NCBI RefSeq assembly: GCF_040274945.1
Contig: NZ_JBEMAR010000007.1
Coordinates: 108,620 to 172,619, forward strand
From: Carnobacterium_B sp040274945
GTDB taxonomy: Bacteria; Bacillota; Bacilli; Lactobacillales; Carnobacteriaceae
Direction of reading: 5' to 3'
Length of the DNA: 64,000 nucleotides
Shown here: positions 1 through 8,077 of the stretch, piece by piece
How positions within the stretch are numbered: the first letter of the stretch is position 1
Layout of the letters: each line of letters opens with the position of its first letter
The notes under the pieces: generated by a model
What the model was told of the DNA's origin: nothing
Database searches by the model: none
The model's input: only the letters and a program-made list of their open reading frames with translations
Program-made: the position numbers and the translations under genes

Positions 1-766
1 AACCAAAACCTTCTTTAACAATTCCTGCCCCTACAGCCGCACATGCATTATCAGCTCCACCGGCAAAAACTTTGATCGTCCCTTGAAGTCCTAATTGTTC
101 AAGTAACTCTGTACGAACGGTTCCTATACAATCAGTTGAGTAAACCAAAGGCGGGCAAATATCTTTTTTTATATCAAAGGTATTCAGTATTTTCTTACTC
201 CATTGTTTATCTTCAATATCTAAGATAAGTGTACCTGCTGCATCTGAATATTCCATTTGCTGATTTCCAGTCATCCAATACCCTAAGTAATCTTTTGGCA
301 ATAGAAAACGTGTAATTTGATGCCAAATTTCTGGCTCGTTCTCCTTTACCCAAAGTAATTTCGGTAATGTAAATCCTTCTAGTGCACGATTTTTTGTAAT
401 TTTGATTAAGTTTTCTTTTAAAGTTTCTGTTATCTCAAGGCATTGCGGAGTCGTCCTCACATCATTCCATAAAATAGCATTTCTAAGAACCTGATTTTCC
501 TTGTCTAGCAAAACTAAGCTATGCATTTGCCCCGAAAAGCTGATTCCTTCTATATTAGTTGATGCGTCTGGGACTTCTTTGATGATATCTTTAATGACTT
601 GTTCTGCAGCTTTCAGCCATTCAGCTGGATCTTGCTCACTATGTCCTGCTTGCGGTATTATCAGTGGGTATTCAGCTGCTTTTGTTGTAATAATCGTTCC
701 TTCTTTATTCATTAATAATCCTTTTAATGAACCTGTACCTAAATCTAACCCTAATACATACGTCAA
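1..766 (-). CDS. xylB: xylulokinase (3' part cut by the window edge)
   Basis: Phosphorylates D-xylulose to xylulose-5-phosphate, the second step of xylose catabolism; FGGY-family kinase. The minus-strand frame is open from the edge to a TTG start at 766, preceded 7 nt away by GGAGG (774-778). The N-terminus has the FGGY phosphate-binding start (VLGLDLGTGSLKG), and further on ISFSGQMHSLVLLD and ILWNDVRTTPQC, typical of XylB. It lies 35 bp downstream of xylA in the same orientation and is presumably co-transcribed from the xylA promoter. About 255 of the usual ~495-500 codons are visible. Identity is strong from motif and context; the TTG start is inferred from the ribosome binding site. Confidence 0.93.
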   Translation of the reverse strand, partial: MTYVLGLDLGTGSLKGLLMNKEGTIITTKAAEYPLIIPQAGHSEQDPAEWLKAAEQVIKDIIKEVPDASTNIEGISFSGQMHSLVLLDKENQVLRNAILWNDVRTTPQCLEITETLKENLIKITKNRALEGFTLPKLLWVKENEPEIWHQITRFLLPKDYLGYWMTGNQQMEYSDAAGTLILDIEDKQWSKKILNTFDIKKDICPPLVYSTDCIGTVRTELLEQLGLQGTIKVFAGGADNACAAVGAGIVKEGFG

Positions 767-801
767 AAGATAACCTCCTAACTCTTTCGATTTAACCTTT
801 C

Positions 802-2112
802 TTAATACAAATAATCGTTTAATTTTGATTTTATGAATTCAATATGAGACGATTCATTTTTTACTTCTTCATGTTCTAAAGCGTAGTTTGTCAAAGCTTC
901 CAAATCTGTATTTCCAGATAAGATATCTGAACCAATCCCAGTTTGGTAACTTGCATAGCGCTTTTCTTTAACTTCATCTAAGAATCGGCTTTCTTTGATT
1001 TTAGCAGCTGCTTTTAATCCTCTCGCAAAAGTATCCATTCCTGCAATGTGGGCTAGAAACAAATCTTCCATTTCAAATGATGTCCGTCGTACCTTTGCAT
1101 CAAAGTTGATTCCACCAGGTTCGATTCCGCCATTTTCTAAAAATTCAATCATAGTTAAGGTTACTGAATAAACATCTGTTGGAAATTCATCCGTATCCCA
1201 GCCTAAAAGTACATCACCTTGGTTGGCATCCAGTGACCCTAGTGCATTGTAGTTACGTGCCACATTCATTTCATGTTCAAATGTATGACCTGCCAAAGTT
1301 GCATGGTTAGCTTCCAAGTTTAACTTAAATCGATCGGTTAACTTGTATTTCTGTAAGAACGCCATACTTGTTGCAGCGTCAAAATCATATTGGTGTTTCA
1401 TAGGTTCTTTTGGTTTAGGTTCTAACAAGAACACTAATTCTTCATGACCAATTTTATTAGAATAATCAATTGCCATATGGTAAAGACGAGCAATATTTTC
1501 TTCTTCTAACTTCATATCTGTATTTAATAAATTCTCATATCCTTCACGCCCACCCCAAAAAACGAAGTTCTTTCCGCCTAATTTTTTACTAATATCAATT
1601 CCCTTTTTCACTTGAGCTGCGGATACTGCAAAGACGTCTGCATTGGAACTAGAAGCAGCTCCATGTACATAAATAGGATTAGAATGTCTATCTGCTGTAT
1701 TCCATAACAACTTAATTCCTGTTTGATTCATTTTTTCTTGAATGAAATCAGTAATTGTATCTAAGTTAGCAAAAAAATCTTCTAACGATTCTCCATATGG
1801 TGCTATATCCATATCATGGAAACAAAAATAGTCGACACCTAATTTTTCAAAAAATTCAAATGCAGCTTCTACTCTATTTTTTGCAGTTTCCATAGGGTCA
1901 TCTGTTAACCAGTCTCTTTGGTTTACGCCTTTACCAAAAGGATCTGAACCATCTTGTGTGAAGGTGTGCCAATAAGCTACAGAAAAACGCAAATGTTCTT
2001 TCATTGTTTTTCCTAATACTACTTCCTCTGGATTGTAGTGACGGAAAGCAAATGGATTTGTTGATTCTAGCCCTTCAAATTGAATTTTAGCGATAGACGG
2101 AAAATATGTCAT
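802..2112 (-). CDS. xylA: xylose isomerase
   Basis: Converts D-xylose to D-xylulose in the cytoplasm (metal-dependent TIM barrel). At 436 residues it has the class II length. Visible signatures are YFCFHDMDIAP (catalytic His), FWGGREGYE, LLEPKPKEPMKHQYD (metal-binding Glu), NLEANHATLAGHTFEHE (metal-binding Glu/His) and GSLDANQGD. The ATG is preceded by TAGGAGGT at good spacing. First gene of a xylA-xylB operon read leftward from the xylO/cre-controlled promoter at 2199-2227 and divergent from xylR. No xylose transporter is beside it; the ABC transporter at 53-57 kb is a possible partner (inference). Confidence 0.97.
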   Translation of the reverse strand: MTYFPSIAKIQFEGLESTNPFAFRHYNPEEVVLGKTMKEHLRFSVAYWHTFTQDGSDPFGKGVNQRDWLTDDPMETAKNRVEAAFEFFEKLGVDYFCFHDMDIAPYGESLEDFFANLDTITDFIQEKMNQTGIKLLWNTADRHSNPIYVHGAASSSNADVFAVSAAQVKKGIDISKKLGGKNFVFWGGREGYENLLNTDMKLEEENIARLYHMAIDYSNKIGHEELVFLLEPKPKEPMKHQYDFDAATSMAFLQKYKLTDRFKLNLEANHATLAGHTFEHEMNVARNYNALGSLDANQGDVLLGWDTDEFPTDVYSVTLTMIEFLENGGIEPGGINFDAKVRRTSFEMEDLFLAHIAGMDTFARGLKAAAKIKESRFLDEVKEKRYASYQTGIGSDILSGNTDLEALTNYALEHEEVKNESSHIEFIKSKLNDYLY

Positions 2113-2163
2113 AATAAAATTACCTCCTAGTTTTCTTTTAATTTGTGTTTAGATATGTTAGTT

Positions 2164-2188
2164 TTAGTTTGTTAGTTCAGTAAACTAA
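2164..2188 (-). promoter_or_regulatory. xylO operator (XylR binding site)
   Basis: A 25-bp dyad with arms TTAGTTT (2164-2170) and AAACTAA (2182-2188) around an 11-bp centre. It matches the Bacillus-type xyl operator in arms and spacing. It lies just downstream of the xylA -10 box, where bound XylR would block initiation; xylose would relieve this. Confidence 0.9.
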
Positions 2189-2198
2189 CTATATTTGA

Positions 2199-2227
2199 AG
2201 TATAATTTTTTTCATAACCATTGTCAA
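2199..2227 (-). promoter_or_regulatory. xylA promoter
   Basis: On the minus strand, TTGACA (2222-2227) and TATACT (2199-2204) are separated by exactly 17 bp, near sigma-A consensus. The -35 lies inside the cre site and xylO follows the -10, so both glucose repression and xylose induction act on this one promoter. Confidence 0.88.
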
Positions 2228-2235
2228 CGCTTTCA
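2222..2235. promoter_or_regulatory. cre site (CcpA) over the xylA -35
   Basis: Reading minus, TGAAAGCGTTGACA fits the degenerate cre pattern TGWNANCGNTNWCA at every position. It overlaps the xylA -35 hexamer and sits about 14 bp upstream of the extended -10 (TGCTATAAT, 2246-2254) that probably starts xylR on the plus strand. Confidence 0.85.
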
Positions 2236-2289
2236 TTTAATTTTCTGCTATAATTATTATTAAATGACAAAGAAAAATTGAGGTGCCAC

Positions 2290-3441
2290 ATGTTAAGTAA
2301 TCGTTCTACTGTTCGCGAAGAAAATGAACAAACTGTTATACAAATTGTTAATCAACAGCCTAATATTTCTAGAGCTGAACTGTCTCAAAAAACTGGTTTA
2401 ACAAAAGCCACTATTTCAAGTATCGTTAACCAATTAATTGAAAGTCAACTAATTCTTGAAACAGGTGCTGGGTCTAGTTCCTCAGTTGGAGGAAGAAAAC
2501 CAATATTTCTTCAACTGAATAAAAAGGCCGGCATTTCATTCAGTATTGATTTAGGCTACAATTATCTTTTTTCTGTAGCTACTTTCTTAGATGGTGAAAT
2601 TATTGAAGAAATAAGAAAAGAGGTCCGCATAACAAAAGAAAATGTTTTAAAAGAGATTCAAACTGTCTTATCCTCTTTTGAGAAAATATCTCCTACAACT
2701 CCATATGGTATTATAGGTTTAACATTGGCTATTCATGGAATTGTCCATGAGAACACTATTATATTTGCTCCCTATTATAATCTAAGTGAAATGGATTTAT
2801 ATGCGGAACTTTCGAGTAAAACAACCATTCCTATTTATTTAGAAAATGAAGCTAATTTATCGGCACTTGGAGAAAAAAGCTGTTCATTTACAGAATCTAA
2901 TCTTGTCAGTATAAGTATTCATAGTGGAATTGGAGCAGGAATTATTATAAATAATCAACTCTATCATGGAAAAGAAGGCAGGAGTGGCGAAATAGGCCAT
3001 ACTATCTTAATTCCAAATGGAAAAAGTTGCCCTTGTGGGAACAAGGGTTGTTTAGAGCAATATTCCTCAGAAAAAAGTATCCTGCAAGAATACAATCTCC
3101 TTAAAAAGCATCAAAACTTATCATTATTGGACTTAAAAACAAATTTTTATGCACACGAAAAAGAAGCTATTGAAATTATTCAGCGTTTTTCTTCTTTTAT
3201 TGCCATTGGTGTAAATAATGTAATGGCTAGTTTTGGGCCTGATACAGTCTATTTGAATAGTAAATTGATTCAAGAAATTCCAGAAATAGTAACCTATATC
3301 GGCAATGAACTGCTAAGCAGTTTTAGCAAAAATGTAACTCTTAAAGTATCAAGTTTAGGTGAAAGATCAATTTTATTAGGTGCTACAGCTGTAAACTTAC
3401 AAAATTTTTTTCATATTCCTTCAGTTAAACTGGACTATTAA
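2290..3441 (+). CDS. xylR: ROK-family xylose repressor
   Basis: Transcriptional repressor of the xyl operon, 383 residues from the chosen ATG. The N-terminal winged HTH (roughly residues 15-65; ISRAELSQKTGLTKATISSI) is followed by an ROK sugar-binding domain with the zinc motif CPCGNKGCLEQY. A longer frame from TTG 2278 is possible, but GAGGTG at 2280-2285 lies just before ATG 2290 and nothing similar precedes the TTG, so the ATG is preferred. Divergent from xylA, with xylO and cre between. Ends at a bidirectional terminator shared with the esterase gene. Confidence 0.93.
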   Translation: MLSNRSTVREENEQTVIQIVNQQPNISRAELSQKTGLTKATISSIVNQLIESQLILETGAGSSSSVGGRKPIFLQLNKKAGISFSIDLGYNYLFSVATFLDGEIIEEIRKEVRITKENVLKEIQTVLSSFEKISPTTPYGIIGLTLAIHGIVHENTIIFAPYYNLSEMDLYAELSSKTTIPIYLENEANLSALGEKSCSFTESNLVSISIHSGIGAGIIINNQLYHGKEGRSGEIGHTILIPNGKSCPCGNKGCLEQYSSEKSILQEYNLLKKHQNLSLLDLKTNFYAHEKEAIEIIQRFSSFIAIGVNNVMASFGPDTVYLNSKLIQEIPEIVTYIGNELLSSFSKNVTLKVSSLGERSILLGATAVNLQNFFHIPSVKLDY

Positions 3442-3478
3442 ATATAGAATAAACAACTATCAATGACCTGCATATACT

Positions 3479-3518
3479 AAAAAAGTGTCCTAAGTTAAAA
3501 AACTTAAGACACTTTTTT
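3479..3518. terminator. bidirectional intrinsic terminator
   Basis: A hairpin of about 14 bp (GTGTC...GACAC core) with an AAAA loop, flanked by A-runs and T-runs. It lies between convergent xylR and the esterase gene. Confidence 0.85.
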
Positions 3519-3545
3519 GTAGTTTAATAATCTAAATAGTTATGC

Positions 3546-4181
3546 TCAGTTCTCAATTATTTTCAACCATTCTTCTGCAATTTTCCCATGTCCGGCTACA
3601 GTAGGATGAACTCCATCATCTCCGGTCAAATATTGATAATTACTCTCAATAGCAATAGAGTGGAAAATTCCATCTAAAGAAACAAATTCGTCTGCAAATT
3701 CGTTTGCAAGTTCCCGGATAATTTGAATACGTTGATCCAAATCGAAACGCCATTCTCTTCTTTCTACCGGATAAGGGAGTAAAAATGGTTCAACCATTAC
3801 AATTTTAGCTCGTGTATTTTCTTTAACCTGTGTCAAAATATCTCGATACTTTGACTTAAATTGTATCATTGACTCATTAGATCCAGATGTATCTGTTCCA
3901 ATGGTATGCCAAGTATCATTGATTCCAATCAAAATAGAAACAATATCCGGTTGAATCTGTAAACAATCTACCTGCCAACGATCTTGTAAATGTGACACAC
4001 GATCTCCACTGATTCCTCGATTTACTACCTTTAAGTTTAGTCTAGGATGAGTAGCTAATAGACGTCCCGCAACCATTAGTGGGTAACCATAACCTAAGTG
4101 CTGAGAGTCATCTCTATCTCTCCCTGCGTCTGTAATACTGTCCCCGATAAATAATACTGTATCATTTACTTCAAGTTTCAT
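3546..4181 (-). CDS. SGNH/GDSL-family esterase
   Basis: Cytoplasmic SGNH hydrolase of 211 residues from the ATG at 4181, which has AGGAGG at 4187-4192; an upstream in-frame extension lacks a ribosome binding site. Family blocks are visible: FIGDSITDAG (block I, nucleophile Ser), NRGISGDR (block II Gly), LIGINDTWH (block III Asn) and DGVHPTVAGH (block V Asp/His). No signal peptide. Its place next to the xyl genes suggests deacetylation of acetylated xylo-oligosaccharides, which is inference; acyl-ester hydrolase is the safe call. Confidence 0.85.
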   Translation of the reverse strand: MKLEVNDTVLFIGDSITDAGRDRDDSQHLGYGYPLMVAGRLLATHPRLNLKVVNRGISGDRVSHLQDRWQVDCLQIQPDIVSILIGINDTWHTIGTDTSGSNESMIQFKSKYRDILTQVKENTRAKIVMVEPFLLPYPVERREWRFDLDQRIQIIRELANEFADEFVSLDGIFHSIAIESNYQYLTGDDGVHPTVAGHGKIAEEWLKIIEN

Positions 4182-4438
4182 AAAAATCCTCCTAATATTC
4201 TCTAGTGTATGTAAAGATATGACACTCATAAAATAACAGAAACAAACTGATTTTTGTCTAAGTTGTTCATAAATGCGCTATCAACGATTATAATCCATTA
4301 AAAAAAAATGTAAAGAATTATTATAAATTTAACTGTAGTTGTTTTGAATAAAAAACTAATAAGTTTGTATATCTCCCTCTTTACGTATGATATGATTATC
4401 ACAACTATATATTCTAGAATAGACAACAGGAGGAAATC

Positions 4439-5293
4439 ATGACAAAATTTATCATCACTACTGAGAGCGGATCTGACTTATCTTCAGAACTTATTGAACG
4501 CTACAATATTCATGTTATTCCCATGCATGTTACTATGGGTTCGGAGACCTTTGATGACGGAACATTTGACGTTGAAGATGTTTATCGATTTTATGATCAA
4601 ACAGGTACCTTGCCAAAAACTGCGGGAACGACTCCGCAAGATAACAGTGTTGTTTTCGAGCAAATCTTTGCAAATTTTCCAGAAGCTCACATTATTCATA
4701 TTGCGTACTCAGCAGTCACAACAGTATCTTATACTTCTTGCACTATTGCAGCTGAAGATTTTAAAAATATCCATATCGTTGATAGTAAAAATGTTTCCGG
4801 TGGCTTAACTGCTGTGATTGTTGCAACTGCAAGATTCATTGAAAACAATCCAAATACCACGGCTGAAGAGATTGTTGCTTTTGTGGAAGATGTCCGTGAA
4901 CGTACACGCTTTGTTTTCTTACCTCAATCATTACTTTATTTGAAAGCTGGAGGACGAGTTTCAAATGTAGCGTATCTTGGTGCATCCCTTTTGAACCTTC
5001 ACCCTACTATTGTTCTTAAAGACGGCTATCTAGTAGCTTCAAAAAAATATCGCGGGTCGTTTGATCGCTGTTTGAAAAATACCATTAAAGATTTTATTAA
5101 GAACTATGACATTGATCCAGAAACTTTGATTATTGGTGGGACAAAAAGATTGAGTGAAGACCATAAACAACTCGCTAAATCTTTGTTGCAAGAAGCAAAT
5201 TACAATGACCCTTCTTGGTTCTCAGCTGGTGCTGTTATTTCAAGTCATGGCGGGCCCGGTGCTTTTGGTATTATTGGGATCGAAAAGAAATAG
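4439..5293 (+). CDS. DegV family fatty-acid-binding protein
   Basis: DegV/FakB-type protein, 284 residues, of the family that binds a fatty acid and presents it to the FakA kinase. Visible features: ITTESGSDLS near the N-terminus, TTPQDN (substrate-loop Thr), HIVDSKNVSGG and the LLYLKAGGRVS segment, followed by the C-terminal GGPGAFGI tail. The ATG follows AGGAGG. Monocistronic with a strong terminator behind it. No fakA in the window. The family assignment is secure, the ligand is not. Confidence 0.9.
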   Translation: MTKFIITTESGSDLSSELIERYNIHVIPMHVTMGSETFDDGTFDVEDVYRFYDQTGTLPKTAGTTPQDNSVVFEQIFANFPEAHIIHIAYSAVTTVSYTSCTIAAEDFKNIHIVDSKNVSGGLTAVIVATARFIENNPNTTAEEIVAFVEDVRERTRFVFLPQSLLYLKAGGRVSNVAYLGASLLNLHPTIVLKDGYLVASKKYRGSFDRCLKNTIKDFIKNYDIDPETLIIGGTKRLSEDHKQLAKSLLQEANYNDPSWFSAGAVISSHGGPGAFGIIGIEKK

Positions 5294-5340
5294 CTCATAA
5301 AACTTTCTATTTATATTTAAATTATTTATTCAAGAAAACT

Positions 5341-5391
5341 TGATTTAAGGAACCTGTTTACCTGCAGGTTCCTTAAATCAGTTTTTTTTTT
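5341..5391 (+). terminator. intrinsic terminator of the degV gene
   Basis: A perfect 16-bp stem (TGATTTAAGGAACCTG and its complement, 5341-5356/5365-5380), an 8-nt loop, then a run of Ts. Confidence 0.9.
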
Positions 5392-5529
5392 ACAAATTTT
5401 AATTATTTCTAAATGCTTCCTTTCCCGTCCTGTCAGTAATTGTAAGTGCTAATCTTTCACTTTTTCATAAACTGAAACAAAAGTTTATATAATTTTGTTG
5501 ACAATATGTATAGAAAAATGTTAAGTTTT

Positions 5530-5550
5530 AAAACGTAATGATTACGATTT
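5530..5550. promoter_or_regulatory. Zur box
   Basis: A dyad centred on G5540, AAACGTAAT-G-ATTACGATTT, matches the Bacillus-type Zur box (CGTAATNATTACG core) with one arm mismatch. It lies 24 bp before the zinT-like ATG and 27 bp downstream of a TTGACA (5498-5503); the matching -10 is unclear. Zinc-dependent Fur-family control of the zinc-uptake genes is the expected meaning. It is unlike the AdcR motif of streptococci. Confidence 0.85.
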
Positions 5551-5573
5551 AAAAACATTGGAGGACGAAATAA

Positions 5574-6542
5574 ATGAAAAAAAAGTTAAGTCAGTACATA
5601 GGATTGGTTGCTGTTAGTATTCTATTAGTAGCATGTGGAGACAATGTTGCTTCAGACCAAGAGTCACAAAGTAGTATGAGTGATCTAGCTACTGAAAGTT
5701 ATGAAAATCAAATTATTGAAATCAATGGTTTAGCAGATCATTACCATACAGGTGATTCTGTTGAACTAAGTGCTCTGCCAGAAAAAGAAACTGAAACAAC
5801 TCAGTGGCAGTGGTATACAAGAGAAAACGAAGAAAGCGAGTGGAAAGTTGTTTCTGGTCAAAGAACTAAAGACTTTATTGGAGAAGCTACTGCTGATGGG
5901 TTAGAAATCAAAGCTGCCTTAGTAGATGATAATGATGAGCCTTATGCTGAATCGGAACCTGCTAAAATTGTTATTGATGACCACCATGGTCATGATGAAG
6001 CGAGCAAACAAATCTATGCAGGCTATTTTGAAGATGATCAAGTAGAAAATCGCGAACTATCCGATTTTGAAGGAGAATGGCAATCTGTCTTTCCTTACCT
6101 TCAGTCTGGTGATTTAGATGAGGTCTTTGAACATAAAGCAGAAGAAAGTGACGCTATGACTGCTGAAGAATACAAAGACTACTACACTATTGGATATGAA
6201 ACGACTGTTGATCAAGTTGTTATTGAGGGAAATCAAGTTACTTTTTCTGATGATGAAAAAGAATATTCGGGAACTTACGAAAATGATGGCTATGAAATAC
6301 TTAATTACGAAAAAGGAAATAGAGGCGTACGTTTTGTCTTTAAATTAGTTGACGGTTCAGACGAAATGCCTGAATACATTCAATTTAGTGACCACAATAT
6401 TTTCCCGGAAGAATCTCACCATTATCATTTATTCTGGGGAGATGACAGAGACACAGTTTTAGAAGAAATGGATAACTGGCCAACTTATTATCCTGCTGAC
6501 TTAGATGCAACTGGACTTGTTCAAGATATGTTAGCTCACTAA
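5574..6542 (+). CDS. ZinT-domain zinc-binding lipoprotein with an N-terminal HYHTGD module
   Basis: Extracytoplasmic zinc-binding lipoprotein, 322 residues. Signal peptide with lipobox LLVAC (Cys21); Ser-rich linker; a module of about 90 residues (46-137) starting EINGLADHYHTGDSVEL and ending AKIVIDDHH; then a ZinT (YodA) domain from about 138 to the end with the conserved HHYHLFWG. The N-terminal module recurs inside the neighbouring AdcA. In many Lactobacillales ZinT is the C-terminal domain of AdcA, whereas here it is a separate gene 108 bp upstream of adcA, probably one transcript behind the Zur box. Likely role: zinc scavenging and hand-over to AdcA (inference). Confidence 0.88.
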   Translation: MKKKLSQYIGLVAVSILLVACGDNVASDQESQSSMSDLATESYENQIIEINGLADHYHTGDSVELSALPEKETETTQWQWYTRENEESEWKVVSGQRTKDFIGEATADGLEIKAALVDDNDEPYAESEPAKIVIDDHHGHDEASKQIYAGYFEDDQVENRELSDFEGEWQSVFPYLQSGDLDEVFEHKAEESDAMTAEEYKDYYTIGYETTVDQVVIEGNQVTFSDDEKEYSGTYENDGYEILNYEKGNRGVRFVFKLVDGSDEMPEYIQFSDHNIFPEESHHYHLFWGDDRDTVLEEMDNWPTYYPADLDATGLVQDMLAH

Positions 6543-6650
6543 ACTATTTTGAAATCAGTCTTTTAAATGTACTATCCATAAACAAATTTTAAATAAATGA
6601 TAGCAATCCATTTGTTAAATGCGTTTAGCAGATGGATTCAGGAGGAAAAT

Positions 6651-7901
6651 ATGAAAAGAAAATGGTTTGTTTCAAGTATGCTCAGTTTAGTTGTAGGTGT
6701 GATCCTTTTTGGATGTGGACTAGAGCAATCTGACAGCGAAACAAAGAATAGCCCAGAATTATCAGTTGTTACCACTTTTTACCCAGTTTATGAATTTACA
6801 AAAGAAGTAGCTGGTGATCGTGCTGATGTTTCTATGATCATAAAACCTGGAACAGACGCTCACGGTTTTGAACCAAGTGCTCGAGATGTTGCTGCTATAA
6901 ATGATGCAGATGTGTTTGTTTACAGTAGTGGTGAAATGGAACCTTGGGTTGGTAGCCTGATGAGTTCACTTGATAGTGAAGACCTTATTGCTGTTCGTAC
7001 AGCTGATGCTGATAATTTTATCAGTACTGAAACGCATGAACATGAGCATATAGATAATAGTGATCACAGTGATGAGTCACTTGAAGTGGATGGAGATCTA
7101 CCTACTACCGTCGAAGTTAATGGACTAGCTGGTCACTACCATACTGGAGATATTGTTCAACTTGTTTCCGATTCAACTGATATGAAAGATTCAACTAAAC
7201 TGCAATGGTATATTCGTGAAGCTAACGCAGACTGGAAGGCCATCTCAGATCAAACACAGGAAACATTTGAGTATGAAACAACTGGCGAAAGTTTTGACGT
7301 CAAAGTCGTCTTTTCTGACAAAGCTGATACTCCATACGCTGAATCAGCTCCTGTTGAGATCGTTATCGATGATCATGAAGGTTCAGATCCTCACATCTGG
7401 CTAGATCCAGTATTAGCTCAAGACCAAGTGACTGTAATCAAAGAGGCATTGATTCAAGCTGACCCTGAGGGAAAAGCTGTATATGAAGAAAATGCTGAAA
7501 AATTTATTTTAGAACTTCAAAAATTAGATGAAGAGTATAAAGCAGCTTTGTCTTCTGCAACTAATCGTGTGTTTGTCGTTCAACATCAAGCATTCGGATA
7601 TATTGCTCAACGATACAACTTAGAACAAATTGCTGTGGGAGGCATTTCTACTGAAGTAGAACCTAGCCCCTCACGTATTGCGGAAATCAGTAAATTAGTT
7701 AAGGAATATGATGTTCCTGTTATTTATTACCAACAAGGTGCAGACTCTTCTATTGCACAAACAGTAGGACAAGAAACAGATACTGATATAGAAGTTTTAT
7801 ATGACCTTGAAAGTGTCTCTCAAGAAATGCAAGACGAAGGCATGGACTATCTAAGTTTAATGCGTAAGAATTTGGAGGCTTTACAATTAAGCATTCATTG
7901 A
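6651..7901 (+). CDS. adcA: zinc ABC transporter substrate-binding lipoprotein (AdcA/ZnuA type) with an inserted module
   Basis: Cluster A-I metal-binding protein of 416 residues from ATG 6651 (GGAGG 6641-6645; an upstream in-frame extension is not supported). Lipobox ILFGC (Cys22). Metal-site elements are TDAHGFEP (His71), DPHIWLDP (His248) and VQHQAFGY. A short His-rich loop (about 128-139) is followed by an inserted module of about 90 residues (151-242; VNGLAGHYHTGD...IVIDDH) homologous to the N-terminal module of the preceding ZinT protein. No permease or ATPase follows; they must be elsewhere. Probably co-transcribed with the ZinT gene under Zur. Confidence 0.9.
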   Translation: MKRKWFVSSMLSLVVGVILFGCGLEQSDSETKNSPELSVVTTFYPVYEFTKEVAGDRADVSMIIKPGTDAHGFEPSARDVAAINDADVFVYSSGEMEPWVGSLMSSLDSEDLIAVRTADADNFISTETHEHEHIDNSDHSDESLEVDGDLPTTVEVNGLAGHYHTGDIVQLVSDSTDMKDSTKLQWYIREANADWKAISDQTQETFEYETTGESFDVKVVFSDKADTPYAESAPVEIVIDDHEGSDPHIWLDPVLAQDQVTVIKEALIQADPEGKAVYEENAEKFILELQKLDEEYKAALSSATNRVFVVQHQAFGYIAQRYNLEQIAVGGISTEVEPSPSRIAEISKLVKEYDVPVIYYQQGADSSIAQTVGQETDTDIEVLYDLESVSQEMQDEGMDYLSLMRKNLEALQLSIH

Positions 7902-7936
7902 TTGGTGATTGAATAATTGTAATAGTTTATTATTTT

Positions 7937-7982
7937 AAGAGAGAGAACCCCTTTTTTCACAAAGGAGTTCTCTCTCTTTTTA
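7937..7982 (+). terminator. intrinsic terminator after adcA
   Basis: A long stem (AAGAGAGAGAAC... and its complement) with one mismatch, followed by T residues. Confidence 0.85.
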
Positions 7983-8077
7983 ATACTTAAATTCAAAGAA
8001 ACATTTAACATATGGTACACTAAAACTCTAAAACACATTCTAGCCTTTTTTTAAGGGAATGGAGAATCGATAAAACT

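Noticed and set aside
2278..2289. TTG start four codons before the xylR ATG
   Set aside because: The TTG is part of the region carrying the GAGGTG ribosome binding site of the ATG and has none of its own.
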